A stretch of 64,000 nucleotides of DNA from Mycolicibacterium pulveris (GCF_010725725.1 NZ_AP022599.1:248001-312000), one strand, 5' to 3'. Shown: positions 43,820-53,028, counted from the stretch's first letter. The notes: generated from the sequence alone by a model not told the origin. Numbers and translations are program-made.

Positions 43820-45391
43820 TTACGCGTCAGCGCCGGAACCCGAGCCGGTATCGGAATCCGAACCGTTGCCCGATTCCGAATCCGAGCCGGTACCCGAATC
43901 CGGGCCGGTGCCGGAACCTGGGCCGGTGCCGGTCTCGACGTCGAGGTCGGTGTCGTCGGCATCGTCATCGGTCAGGCCGCCGTCCTCGTCCCCATCGTCG
44001 ACACCGAGGTCCACGTCGTCGAGCTCGTCGTCATCGACGCCGGTTGCATCGGTGTCATCGAGTGGCGTCTCGGAGATGACGTCCTCGTCGGAGTCCGAGT
44101 CCCCGGCGTCCTCGTCGCTTGCAGCCGACGAGTCGACGGTGAGTGTCACCAACCGGGCGTTATCGGTTGAAGGCACGTCGTTCGCAGCGAGTTCGCTTGT
44201 GGCGCCCTCGTCGACGGCACCCTCGTCGGCGGCGAGACTCTGCAGGGCGCCCGCTTCCTCGGCGCTGGGCTCGTCCTCGACGTCCTCGATGTCGTTGAAG
44301 ATCGGGAACTTCAGCTTGGACAGCGGGGGTACCGCGAAGGCGTTCTTGCCGTCCCAGCCGCTGCCGAGCAGCACGCCGATCGTCTGGTCGATGCTCAGCA
44401 ACGCGCCAAGTGGGCCGACCGGCTGACCCGGAATATCAAGGGTAAGAGGCGGACCGAGGATGTCGGTCGTGATATTCAGGCCAAGGCTGTTCAGAATCGA
44501 GCCGCCCGGGACGGTGATCGGGTCGGCATTTGCATTGGCCTTGTATGTGCCTTGCGACACGCTGCCGACGCTGAGCAACCCGCCGAACGCAAAGCTGATG
44601 GCGTTGATCGTCGTGTCTCCCAAAACACCGGATTGGTTCAGCGCCGGCGCCAGCACACTGAGATCGAGGGTGGCGCCGTTGAAGAAGGCGTTGACGATGT
44701 TGGCCGGGGTGTCCAGCAGGGCCGTCAGCGCCCCCTCGGTGTCACCGGCCGAGATCGCGTCCGCAACTGCGATGACGCTGTTGGTGAGTGCCACCCATGG
44801 GCTGATGAACGGTCCCACCGCACCGATGAAGAGGCCGCTTGCCGGCGACGACAAGAAGTTCAGGATCTGCACCACCGCAGCGCGATTGTCGGGTCCGATG
44901 AAGTCGGGGATCGCAGTGCGCAGGACGCCATGCAAGTTGTCCAAGGTGTGCGGCACGACCGCGTCGATCGTTTCGTCGCTCGCGGTCAGCAGCGCCATGG
45001 CGGAGGCCACCTTCGCCACGTTGCCGAGGAACTGCTCGAGAACGACGTTGATACTCGACGGGTCGTTGAGCACCTGGTTGGCGTAGTCGGCCTGGTTGAC
45101 GATCGCCTGCTGCAGCGCCACGCCCGGCGCCAGGAAGAAGTTGTTGACCAGCGTCGACGCGTTGGCGGACGAGGTGTTGAAGGCTGCTTTCCACTGAGCA
45201 AACGGCTCCCAACCGGCTGTCAACCTCACTTGGCTGGCCCGTACATCCAACTGGGGGTCGGGAAGGGGGGCGACCCCCGGGGCGACGGCGATCGCCCCGA
45301 CGCTGGCTGCAGCGATGCCGGCGGTCAACCACCGGGAGACCGTCTGTGGGGTTTTACCTGCGGTTATGCCGTCCTTGGATGCGAGCTGCAT
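43820..45391 (-). CDS. GjpA-like outer-membrane porin with acidic C-terminal tail
   Basis: A 523-residue exported protein. The N-terminus has a signal peptide (about residues 1-45, ending near VAPGVAPLPDPQ). The body, about 50-360, is Ala/Asn/Gly-rich with VRLTAGWEPFAQWKAAF and ALQQAIVNQADYANQVL, the pattern of the PE/PPE-neighbour family named after the Gordonia jacobaea porin GjpA. The last 159 residues (about 365-523) are a strongly acidic low-complexity tail with Asp/Glu runs and then Gly-Ser-Asp-Thr repeats. Channel activity is known only for the Gordonia protein. The gene stands alone with its own AT-rich promoter region and terminator. Confidence 0.82.
   Translation of the reverse strand: MQLASKDGITAGKTPQTVSRWLTAGIAAASVGAIAVAPGVAPLPDPQLDVRASQVRLTAGWEPFAQWKAAFNTSSANASTLVNNFFLAPGVALQQAIVNQADYANQVLNDPSSINVVLEQFLGNVAKVASAMALLTASDETIDAVVPHTLDNLHGVLRTAIPDFIGPDNRAAVVQILNFLSSPASGLFIGAVGPFISPWVALTNSVIAVADAISAGDTEGALTALLDTPANIVNAFFNGATLDLSVLAPALNQSGVLGDTTINAISFAFGGLLSVGSVSQGTYKANANADPITVPGGSILNSLGLNITTDILGPPLTLDIPGQPVGPLGALLSIDQTIGVLLGSGWDGKNAFAVPPLSKLKFPIFNDIEDVEDEPSAEEAGALQSLAADEGAVDEGATSELAANDVPSTDNARLVTLTVDSSAASDEDAGDSDSDEDVISETPLDDTDATGVDDDELDDVDLGVDDGDEDGGLTDDDADDTDLDVETGTGPGSGTGPDSGTGSDSESGNGSDSDTGSGSGADA
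43824..43950. repeat. Degenerate short repeats coding the Gly-Ser/Thr-Asp tail
   Basis: Repeats of about 6-18 bp based on CCGGT(A/G)CC(G/C)GAATCCGA code for the GTGPDSGTGSDSESG-type end of the GjpA-like protein. Such tracts expand and contract by slippage, so tail length may vary between strains. Confidence 0.7.
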
Positions 45392-45635
45392 GCCCTTCCC
45401 CCTTTTTGCTGTGGAGTTTGCCTAAGCCGGATATTAACCCATGAGTAATTGAAAAGAAAGCAAACTTGCCGCCAAATCTGCATTCATCGCGACAGGTTAG
45501 TGCAGCAAATTACTTTTGCTATCGCAATAGTTGATGCCGAAAGCGATGTCAAGCCCAGAGGCCAGTTGCCTGCCGCGTCGCAGGACGCTAATCGGGCCAC
45601 GCCCGAGATCGATCGCCAGGCTCCGCGTCGCGCTC
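45392..45635. other. AT-rich promoter region of the GjpA-like gene
   Basis: These 244 bases between two leftward genes hold no gene that I can support. The part 45430-45540 is clearly richer in A+T than the surroundings and has an AGCAAA/TTTGCT inverted pair, in line with a promoter and perhaps a regulator site for the GjpA-like gene. No specific -10/-35 is assigned. Confidence 0.4.
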
Positions 45636-47465
45636 TCACTGGGCGCGCTGTTGCTGCACCAGCGCGGTCTTCAGCACCTCGGCCGCTTTGATCGCCGTCT
45701 CCAGTTCCCTGGCCTTGACGAGGTCGGCATCCGCCGACGGTGCGTGCCATGCGGACACCGCTGTGATGGCACCGTCGAGGTACTGTCGTCGGCACTGACC
45801 ACGCTGGATCTTGCCGCTCGAAGTCGTGGGAATCGACAAGTGCTCGACCAGGACCACAGCGTGCGCCTCGATGCCGAACCGTTCGGGAATCGCCTGCCGG
45901 ATTGCGGCGATGACGTCGGCAAGGTCCACCGCACTTACCTGATCGCGGTAAACCTCTTGCACGACAACGAGTCGTTCGACGGCGTTGAGTCCCGGCGTAA
46001 TGGTGAAGGCGGCGCCGCGACCCGGCACCAGCACCGGATAACAGTCCTGCACCGTGAACTCGATGTCGTTGGGGTAGTAGTTGCCCCCGCGGATGGTGAC
46101 GAGGTCCTTGCAGCGCCCCGTGATGAACATTTCACCCGCATGCAGGAAACCCATGTCACCGGTACGCAGGAACGGGCCCTCCGACGTCTCGGCAAGAACC
46201 GCCGAGAACGTTTGTTCGGTCTCCTCTGGCCTCGCCCAGTAACCCAGGCCGACGCTCGGTCCGGCGATCCAGATCTCGCCGACCTCGTCCGGCTGGCATG
46301 GGCGCCGGGTCACAGGATTCACGATGACCACCCGCCCACCCTGGGGGTGGCCACAACCGACCATCGCCACCGCGGATTGGTCCCCCGGCACCGCAGCGAC
46401 AAGCCGGTCCTCGCGTAACGCGCCGCGATCGACGTGTTGGACTACCGGAAGAGGGGATTTCGAGCCGCCGGAGACCAGCAGCGTGGCTTCCGCCAAGCCG
46501 TACACCGGCATGAACGCCTCGGGCCGGAAGCCGGCCGGAGCGAAGGCCTCGGCGAACCTCTGCAGGGTCTCAACACGGACCGGTTCCGCACCGTTCATGG
46601 CGACGGTGAGGCTCGACAAGTCGAGCGCCGCACGCTCCTCCGCGGTGCTGTTCTCGACGCAATGGTCGTAGGCGAAGTTGGGCGCGGCGGTGAAGGTGCA
46701 CCGATTTCGGGAGATGGCTTCCAGCCACCTCATCGGGCGCTTGATGAAGGCGGTCGGCGACATGAGGTGGGTGGTGCAGCCGACGTAAAGCATCGAGAGG
46801 ACAGCGCCGATCAGACCCATATCGTGATGGGGCGGCAGCCAGAAGACACTCGTCGCGGTGTCGTCGCCGTGCCACACCCGACGGATGGTCTCCAGGTTGT
46901 GTAGAAGATTTCGGTGTGTCAGCACGACTCCCTTCGGCGCCGTGGTGGAGCCGGAGGTGTACTGCACCATCGCGATTGTGTTCGGGTCGATGTCTGGGGG
47001 CACCCAACTCTCTGCACCGGCGACGCCCTCGTCCGACCTGCCCCACTGCAGACGACGTCCGTCCTCCAAACCCTCCAGCGCGGCTTTGACTTTCGCTCCG
47101 GTCTTGGCCGTGCCGAGAACGAAACGTGCTTGCGCATCGGGGACCACCGACGAGAGCCGCGGAGCCAGCCGCTCATGCACCGGCACGGCGACGGCGCCCG
47201 CGTAGATACAGCCGAAGTAGCCGGCGATACTGTCCAGGCCGGGGCGGCACAGTACGAGAACACGCTCGCCGGCGGCGCCCCGTTGCTGCAGGCTGGACGC
47301 GATTGCTCGCGCCCGTGCGTCTAGCTCTTGATAGGTCAACTGGGTCCGGTCTTCACCGTCGCCGTTGTACGAGAAGCTGAAGGCAACCTTGTCTCGATAG
47401 GCCGCGGCCCGCTGCTGCAGCAGGTCCACCAAGGTGGCTGCGGCGGGCGTCATGTCCTCTGGCAT
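45636..47465 (-). CDS. Fatty-acyl-AMP ligase (FadD, FAAL type)
   Basis: A 609-residue adenylating enzyme of the FAAL class, which forms acyl-AMP from long-chain fatty acids and usually hands it to a polyketide synthase or carrier protein. The A3 motif is VQYTSGSTTAPKGVVLTHRN, then FWLPPHHDMGLIGAVL, typical of FAALs, and YGLAEATLLVSGG. TGDMGFLHAGEMFITGR and the C-terminal Lys in SSGKIQRGQCR complete it. The start MPEDMTPAAAT gives a usual length; a Met four codons later is possible. No polyketide synthase is within the window, so its partner is elsewhere. The thioesterase 182 bases upstream is co-directional. Confidence 0.92.
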   Translation of the reverse strand: MPEDMTPAAATLVDLLQQRAAAYRDKVAFSFSYNGDGEDRTQLTYQELDARARAIASSLQQRGAAGERVLVLCRPGLDSIAGYFGCIYAGAVAVPVHERLAPRLSSVVPDAQARFVLGTAKTGAKVKAALEGLEDGRRLQWGRSDEGVAGAESWVPPDIDPNTIAMVQYTSGSTTAPKGVVLTHRNLLHNLETIRRVWHGDDTATSVFWLPPHHDMGLIGAVLSMLYVGCTTHLMSPTAFIKRPMRWLEAISRNRCTFTAAPNFAYDHCVENSTAEERAALDLSSLTVAMNGAEPVRVETLQRFAEAFAPAGFRPEAFMPVYGLAEATLLVSGGSKSPLPVVQHVDRGALREDRLVAAVPGDQSAVAMVGCGHPQGGRVVIVNPVTRRPCQPDEVGEIWIAGPSVGLGYWARPEETEQTFSAVLAETSEGPFLRTGDMGFLHAGEMFITGRCKDLVTIRGGNYYPNDIEFTVQDCYPVLVPGRGAAFTITPGLNAVERLVVVQEVYRDQVSAVDLADVIAAIRQAIPERFGIEAHAVVLVEHLSIPTTSSGKIQRGQCRRQYLDGAITAVSAWHAPSADADLVKARELETAIKAAEVLKTALVQQQRAQ

Positions 47466-47647
47466 CCGTCACCTAATCCGTCATGTCAAGCCGTTCGGAC
47501 TGCTCGTGGTCGGCTCCCAGGCGGGAAAGCGAGCGCCCTCGTATCGGGGCGTCTCCTCGACCACTCAGCTGTGACCGTGGGCACATGCCGACCGTACCTG
47601 AGAAGGATTCCGGGACACTGGGGACACTGGGGGCACTCAGGCGCGGA
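47466..47647. other. Intergenic region upstream of the FAAL gene
   Basis: No gene is seen in these 182 bases. The right end (47611-47640) has three tandem copies of a GGGACACTG-like 9-10-bp unit, with no known role. The FAAL promoter is probably here, but no clear hexamers are assigned. Confidence 0.4.
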
Positions 47648-48451
47648 CTAGGTCCGCTCGGCAATGAGACCTTCCTGAGCAAGCGTCGCCGCGATCACGC
47701 CGTCGGCGCGGATCAAGCTCCCGGTGACGACACCACGTCCGCGCGCGGCCGCCGGCGAGACCGTCTCGAGCAGATTCCACTCGTCGGCGCGAACCGACCG
47801 ATGAAACCAGATCGACGAATCCGTCGTACCGCTTCGATGGGTCCGTGCCCGCATCGAATGGCCGTGTACCTGCAACGCCGGGTCAATCATGTACACATCG
47901 CAGACGTACACGGCCAGCAACGTGTGCAGTAACGCATCGTCGGGCAGAGAAGGGGTTGCGCGCCACCAGAATCGGCGCACGAACTCGTCACCGCTTCCGG
48001 AGTCGGCGATCCTGATGTCGAGTTCGTCGAGCGGCATCGACGGCGCTGGTCCGGCGGGTCCGGTCCGAGGCAGGCCGTCGGGGTCCTGTGGCAGGCGGGG
48101 CCGACGACCGTGTTCAGGCCCCGGCAGTTCGGTTGCGAAAGACACCGTCGCCGTCGTCAACAACCGGTCACCCTGAAAGGAATCCACTCGTCGCGCCGCC
48201 GCGGTGCGCCCGTCGAACACCCGCGTGACGCTGTACTCGACGTCGTCGCCTGCTTCACCGCCGCGCAGGAACTGCAGGTGCATGTTGGTGGCTGGCCGGT
48301 CCGCGTCGACGGTGCGGATGGCCGCCGCCAGGCTCTGCGCGACGAACTGCCCGCCGTAGGCCCGCTTGCCCGCCGGCCCGCTGGCCGGGCCGATCCACGA
48401 GTCCGCGCCCTGGCCCGGCCGCACGTCGAGCAATTTCAGAAGCTTGCTCAC
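47648..48451 (-). CDS. Acyl-CoA thioesterase II (TesB family)
   Basis: A 267-residue double-hotdog thioesterase of TesB type, releasing fatty acid from acyl-CoA. The first domain has KRAYGGQFVAQSLAAA and NMHLQFLRGG, and the second has the catalytic Asp-Gln-Thr-type region with LLAVYVCDVYMI and LQVHGHSMRARTHRSGTTDS, then SSIWFHRSVRADEWNLL. The GTG start overlaps the stop of the CaiB gene (GTGA), so both are translated from one message. Length is near the family norm of 280-290. It may act on the CoA ester made by that transferase. Confidence 0.92.
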   Translation of the reverse strand: MSKLLKLLDVRPGQGADSWIGPASGPAGKRAYGGQFVAQSLAAAIRTVDADRPATNMHLQFLRGGEAGDDVEYSVTRVFDGRTAAARRVDSFQGDRLLTTATVSFATELPGPEHGRRPRLPQDPDGLPRTGPAGPAPSMPLDELDIRIADSGSGDEFVRRFWWRATPSLPDDALLHTLLAVYVCDVYMIDPALQVHGHSMRARTHRSGTTDSSIWFHRSVRADEWNLLETVSPAAARGRGVVTGSLIRADGVIAATLAQEGLIAERT

Positions 48452-49668
48452 TTGGTGTGTCCCGTTGCCACGCTACCTGATTCGACGAGCCGCGACACCT
48501 CGTCACCGCTCATGTCCAACCATTCGGTGAGCACCGCGGCGGTGTCGTCGCCCAGCGCAGGCGCGGCGGCCGCGGGTGGGTATGCGCCGCCGATCGAGAT
48601 CGGCAGCCCCGGCGCTAGGTATTCGCCGATGCGCGGTTGGTCCAGTGGGGTGAACAACGGGTTGGCGGTCACCTTCTCCTCGGCGACGGCCTCGGCGAAG
48701 CTCCGGTACCGGTCCCACAGCACCGACGAACCCGAAAGCGCCGCGGTGATCTCCTCGGCGGTGTGCGACGCGAACCATTCACCGAACAAGCCAGTGAGCG
48801 CATCACGGTGCTCAAACCGCTGGCCTTCGTCGCTGAAGTCAGCACCCAAGGTATCGGACAGCGCTGCAACGGCTTTCGTGGTACCGGTCAGCTCGGCCAG
48901 ATCGCGGAAGTGGCGCGCGGTGAGCGCGACCACCATGAACGAAACCCCGTCGCTGCTGGTGAAGTCCTGGCCGTACTGGCCGTACACCGAGTTTCCGATC
49001 CTCTCGCGGCTGGTGCCGTTGACCATCACCTCGGTGAAGAAGCTCAGGTTGCCCGCGGTCGCCAGCGCGACGTTCTCCAGCGGGATGCTGATCCGCTGGC
49101 CTTGCCCGGTCGCGTCGCGATGGCGCAGTGCGGTGACGACGGCCAGTGCCGCATAGATCCCGCAGGAGACGTCCCAGGCTGGCAGAACGTGGTTGACCGG
49201 AGCGGCCAGCTCGGCCGGGCCGGTCACCAGCGGGAACCCGATCCCGGCGTTGACGGTGTAGTCCACCCCGGTGCCGCCGTCGGCGCGGCCCGACACCTCC
49301 ACGTGGATCAGGTCGGGACGAAGCGCGGCCAGCGTGTCAAACGAATGCCATTCCCGACCGGCGACATTCGTCAACAGCACGCCGCTGTCGGCGATCAGTC
49401 GCTGCACCAGCTGCTGACCCTCCTGCGAGCGCATGTCGGCGGCCACCGACCGCTTCCCCTTGTTCAACCCCGCCCAGTAGATGCTCTCGCCCTCGGCGGT
49501 GACCGGCCACCGGCGATAGTCGGCCGCGCCGCCGACCGGATCGACCCGCACCACCTCGGCGCCGAGCTGGGCCAGCGTCATCCCGGCCAGCGGCACGGCG
49601 ACGAAACTGGAGATCTCGACGATGCGCACCCCGGCCAACGGCCGGGCAGGATCAGCTGTGCCGGTCAT
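48448..49668 (-). CDS. CaiB/BaiF family CoA-transferase 2
   Basis: A 406-residue class III CoA-transferase. It has GVRIVEISSFVAVPLAGM, GAEVVRVDPVGGAADYRRWP, LNKGKRSVAADM and DVSCGIYAALAVVTALRHRD with the usual spacing. This AlphaMethylacyl-CoA-racemase-like form (short first loop, VDPxGG) is common in mycobacterial lipid and sterol catabolism. It lies 12 bases behind the fused E1 gene and is coupled to the TesB gene, so E1-CaiB-TesB is an operon. It is not a close copy of the CaiB protein at 7738. Confidence 0.92.
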   Translation of the reverse strand: MTGTADPARPLAGVRIVEISSFVAVPLAGMTLAQLGAEVVRVDPVGGAADYRRWPVTAEGESIYWAGLNKGKRSVAADMRSQEGQQLVQRLIADSGVLLTNVAGREWHSFDTLAALRPDLIHVEVSGRADGGTGVDYTVNAGIGFPLVTGPAELAAPVNHVLPAWDVSCGIYAALAVVTALRHRDATGQGQRISIPLENVALATAGNLSFFTEVMVNGTSRERIGNSVYGQYGQDFTSSDGVSFMVVALTARHFRDLAELTGTTKAVAALSDTLGADFSDEGQRFEHRDALTGLFGEWFASHTAEEITAALSGSSVLWDRYRSFAEAVAEEKVTANPLFTPLDQPRIGEYLAPGLPISIGGAYPPAAAAPALGDDTAAVLTEWLDMSGDEVSRLVESGSVATGHTK

Positions 49669-49680
49669 CCGGCTAAGTTA

Positions 49681-51867
49681 TCAAGGCGTGCCCCGCACCA
49701 TGGCGACCGCGGCCGCCTCGACCGCGCCCTCGGACAGCAGAACGGTCTGCGCGGCGTCCCCCAGCGGAATAAAGCTGTCCTCGGCGGCCACCCGATGCGC
49801 AGCGCCGCCGTAGCCGTTCGCGAGCAGTTCCGCGAGCACTCCTTCGCCCACTCCCCCGGTTCGGCGTGTCTCGTCGACGATCAGCACCCGTCCGGTTTCC
49901 GTCGCCTCACGGATCATGTCCTGCACCGGCAGCGGCGCCAGCCAGCGCAGGTCCACGACGCGGGCGCCGATGCCCGCCGTCTCTAGCCTGCGGGCCGCCC
50001 GCAGGCTCATCCGCACGCCGTTGCCGAAGGTGAGGATGGTCAGATCGGCACCGCTTCCGTGGGTTCGCGCGCGCCCGATGGGTACACCGACCGACGGGTA
50101 GGGCGCCAGCCACAGGTTGTCGCCGTCCTCGTAGGTGTCCCGAGTGTGGTACAGCGCAATAGGTTCCAGAAAGACGCACACCACCCCGGCGGAGGCGGCG
50201 GCCGCCGCGCAGGTGTGCAACATCGCCGCGGCGTCGTCGGGGAGGGAGGGTGAGGCGATGACGACCCCTGGGATATCCCGCAGCGCGGCAACCGAATTGT
50301 CGTTGTGGAAGTGTCCGCCGAACCCTTTCTGGTAACCGTAGCCGGGCACCCGAACCACCATCGGGTTCCGGAACTGGCGGTTGGAGAAGAACTGCAGCGT
50401 GGCGCCCTCACCGCGGATCTGGTCCGCAGCGTTGTGAAGGTAAGCGAGGTACTGGATCTCGGGAATCGGCAACAGCCCGGACACTCCGGCGCCGAGCGCG
50501 AGGCCCAGGATCGTCTGCTCGTCCAACAGCGTGTCGAAAACACGTGCCGAACTGGTCTTGGCTTGCAGTCCCCGGGTCACACCGTAGACGCCGCCCTTGC
50601 GTGCGACGTCTTCGCCGAAAATCATCGCGTTCGGGTAGCGGTCCAAAATGTCGTGTAGGGCACGGTTTATCGCCTGCGCAACGGTGACCGGTGCGCCCTG
50701 GTCACCGGATCTCACCGATGCGGCCAACGACGTGGGCGCCGCACGAAGCGCCTCCTGCATGCTCGCCTGCAACGAAGACATCACCGCGTGCGCGCTGTCC
50801 AGTCGCGGCGCCTGCGCGGCCCGTTCGGCCAGCAGGAGGGCGGTGGAGCGCATCGCCTCATAGCGGCCCAGCACCTCATCGGGCGTCAACGCGCCGCTAC
50901 GGATCAATAGTTTCGCGGTACCCAGCACCGGATCCCGCGCAAGGTCCGCGGCAATCTCGTCGGGCCTCCGGTACGCGGCCTCGTAGTCGGATCCGGCATG
51001 GCCCATCAACCGGCCCATGCGCAGGTGCAGGAACGCGGGCCGCCGGTGCCGCCGGACCCACGCCGCGGCGGCCGCGCTCGCCTCGAACGTCGCCACCACA
51101 TCGGCGCCGTCGGCGTCGAAATAGGCTAGGCCGTCGCGGTTTCGGTACGCCCGGACGATCCAGTCGCGCGGCGTCTTGACGCTGATGCCCCACCCGTTGT
51201 CCTCGCACACCAGCAGCAGCGGCATCGGCACACCCTGATACGCCGCGTGCAGGGCCGCGTTGATCGCGCCGACTGCGGTCGAATGATTCACCGACGCATC
51301 ACCGAAACTGCACACCGTGACCGCGTCCTGCGGCCATGGGCTGACGACGCCCAACTTCCGGGCACGGGCGATGGAGAACGCCACCCCGACCGCGCGCGGA
51401 AGATGTGACGCGATCGTGGAGGTCTGCGGGATGATGTTGAGATCGTGGCGACCGAACACCTTGTGGCGACCACCGGCGATCGGCTCCTCGGCCGCGGCCA
51501 CCAACCCCAGCAGCACATCCCACAGCGGGTCGCTGCCACCCACCTGCGCGGCCCTGGCCAGAAAGAAGCCGCCCGAACGATAGTGCAGCAGCGCCGGATC
51601 GGTGGGCCGCAGCGCGGCAGCCACCGCGGCGTTACCTTCGTGCCCGGATGAGCCGATCGTGTAGTAGCCGCTGCCCCTGGCGCGCAACCAGCGCGCGGCG
51701 AGGTCCAGATGCCGGCTGCCGAGCTGAGCGTCGAACAGCCTCAGGCAGTCCGAAACCGTCAGAGCGGATTCGGTGCTCACCAGCTCGCCGGCCGCACGGC
51801 GCGGACCGGTCTCGGTGAGCGCGGAGACGACCTCGGTGAAGTGTTCGTCGACGCGTTCGGCGGTCAT
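49681..51867 (-). CDS. Fused E1 alpha/beta thiamine-diphosphate 2-oxoacid dehydrogenase
   Basis: A 728-residue protein joining E1-alpha (about 1-360) and E1-beta (about 390-728), which decarboxylates a 2-oxo acid (branched-chain or acetoin type). In the alpha part SSGHEGNAAVAAAL and the thiamine-diphosphate motif GDASVNHSTAVGAINAA, ending CEDNGWGIS, are visible. The beta part has MIFGEDVARKGGVYGVTRGL and the C-terminal VDETRRTGGVGEGVLAELL. No E2 or E3 gene follows, so it either borrows these from another complex or releases an aldehyde. It begins with ATG/GTG at 51867, 16 bases after the HAD gene. Confidence 0.9.
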   Translation of the reverse strand: MTAERVDEHFTEVVSALTETGPRRAAGELVSTESALTVSDCLRLFDAQLGSRHLDLAARWLRARGSGYYTIGSSGHEGNAAVAAALRPTDPALLHYRSGGFFLARAAQVGGSDPLWDVLLGLVAAAEEPIAGGRHKVFGRHDLNIIPQTSTIASHLPRAVGVAFSIARARKLGVVSPWPQDAVTVCSFGDASVNHSTAVGAINAALHAAYQGVPMPLLLVCEDNGWGISVKTPRDWIVRAYRNRDGLAYFDADGADVVATFEASAAAAAWVRRHRRPAFLHLRMGRLMGHAGSDYEAAYRRPDEIAADLARDPVLGTAKLLIRSGALTPDEVLGRYEAMRSTALLLAERAAQAPRLDSAHAVMSSLQASMQEALRAAPTSLAASVRSGDQGAPVTVAQAINRALHDILDRYPNAMIFGEDVARKGGVYGVTRGLQAKTSSARVFDTLLDEQTILGLALGAGVSGLLPIPEIQYLAYLHNAADQIRGEGATLQFFSNRQFRNPMVVRVPGYGYQKGFGGHFHNDNSVAALRDIPGVVIASPSLPDDAAAMLHTCAAAAASAGVVCVFLEPIALYHTRDTYEDGDNLWLAPYPSVGVPIGRARTHGSGADLTILTFGNGVRMSLRAARRLETAGIGARVVDLRWLAPLPVQDMIREATETGRVLIVDETRRTGGVGEGVLAELLANGYGGAAHRVAAEDSFIPLGDAAQTVLLSEGAVEAAAVAMVRGTP

Positions 51868-51883
51868 CAGCGCATCACGCCCG

Positions 51884-52657
51884 TCAGACCAGCTCGACGG
51901 CCTCGGCGATCGACGGCAGCACCCGGCTCGGACGGAAGGGGTAGCGCTCGACCTCGTCGGGCGCCGTGGATCCGGTCAGCACCAGGATGGTCTCCAGTCC
52001 GGCCTCGATGCCGGCGACGACGTCGGTGTCCATCCGGTCACCCACCATCACGGTGCTCTCGGAATGGGCTTCGATGCGGTTCAGCGCGCTGCGGAACATC
52101 ATCGGGTTCGGCTTGCCCACGAAATAGGGTTCGCGGCCGGTGGCCTTGGTGATCATCGCCGCCACCGAACCGGTGGCGGGCAGCGGGCCCTCGGCCGACG
52201 GGCCGGTCACATCGGGGTTGGTGGCGATGAACCGGGCGCCACCCAGGATCAACCGGATGGCCTTGGTGATCGCGGTGAACGAATACGTCCTGGTCTCGCC
52301 GAGCACCACGAAGTCCGGCTCGATGTCGGTGAGGGTGTAGCCGACCTCGTGCAGGGCGGTGGTCAACCCGGCTTCGCCGATGACGTAGGCCGATCCGCCG
52401 GCCAACTGGTCGCTGAGAAACGTCGCGGTCGCTAGGGCCGACGTCCAAATCGCCTCCTCGGGCACCGACAGCCCCGAGCGCAGCAGGCGCGCCGACAGGT
52501 CACGCGGCGTGAAGATTGAGTTGTTCGTCAGGACCAGGAACCGCCGCTCGCGTTCCAGCAGGCGCTGCAGGAACTCCGCGGCGCCGGGTAACGCGTGCTC
52601 TTCACGGACCAGAACCCCGTCCATGTCGGTGAGCCAGCACATCGGTGGAGTGCGCAT
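51884..52657 (-). CDS. HAD-superfamily phosphatase, NagD/class IIA type
   Basis: A 257-residue HAD hydrolase. Motif I is LTDMDGVLV with nucleophile Asp11 and acid/base Asp13; motif II is LVLTNNSIF; motif III/IV are GKPNPMMFRSAL and VMVGDRMDTDVVAGIEAGL. This is the NagD/4-nitrophenylphosphatase class IIA arrangement with a large C2 cap. It dephosphorylates sugar- or nucleotide-phosphates or glycerol-phosphate, and substrate cannot be told. It lies at the head of the leftward E1-CaiB-TesB row, but a link with it is not evident. Confidence 0.93.
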   Translation of the reverse strand: MRTPPMCWLTDMDGVLVREEHALPGAAEFLQRLLERERRFLVLTNNSIFTPRDLSARLLRSGLSVPEEAIWTSALATATFLSDQLAGGSAYVIGEAGLTTALHEVGYTLTDIEPDFVVLGETRTYSFTAITKAIRLILGGARFIATNPDVTGPSAEGPLPATGSVAAMITKATGREPYFVGKPNPMMFRSALNRIEAHSESTVMVGDRMDTDVVAGIEAGLETILVLTGSTAPDEVERYPFRPSRVLPSIAEAVELV

Positions 52658-52683
52658 GCACCCAGTCTGTCAGTCTTCGGTCG

Positions 52684-53028
52684 CTAGCCCATCGGCATGT
52701 CGGGTAGCGGCGCGTCGCAGCGGGCGCGGAAGTCCGCTGCCGCCTGCCTGACGGCCCGAAGCTCATCTCGCACCTGTGGATTTGCGTCCAGATAAGCCCT
52801 GATCTCCGCCGTCATCTGAGACCTGGGCTTACCTTTGAGCCCGGTGAAGAACGCATTGACGTCCGGATGGGTGAACAGATACGACGACGTGCCCGCCGAG
52901 ACGCCCGCCATGACACCGGCGAGGTCAGCGGCCGTGCAGTTCGGCGGATCGGCGGCAGCGGTTCCGGTGGCGCCGAAAAGTACCGCGCCGGTGATGATGC
53001 CGACGCCAAAGACCTTGCGAGCGAACAA
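52684..53028 (-). CDS. Secreted MHB-type haem-binding protein
   Basis: A 114-residue exported protein: signal peptide to about Ala26 (TGTAAA), then a small helical domain with Cys31 and Cys104, presumably forming a disulfide. The block TSSYLFTHPDVNAFFTGLKG and AYLDANPQVRDEL is the hallmark of the mycobacterial haem-binding (MHB) family that includes the hemophore Rv0203. A TTG at 53028 is the likely start, since AAGGAG lies 6 bases upstream and it gives a normal signal peptide; the longer frame upstream lacks similarity. It shares orientation with the small secreted protein gene 36 bases upstream. Confidence 0.85.
   Translation of the reverse strand: MFARKVFGVGIITGAVLFGATGTAAADPPNCTAADLAGVMAGVSAGTSSYLFTHPDVNAFFTGLKGKPRSQMTAEIRAYLDANPQVRDELRAVRQAAADFRARCDAPLPDMPMG

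Noticed and set aside
43820-43950. CRISPR-like or satellite array
   Set aside because: The repeats are short, degenerate, in frame and code for the acidic tail of the porin-like protein.
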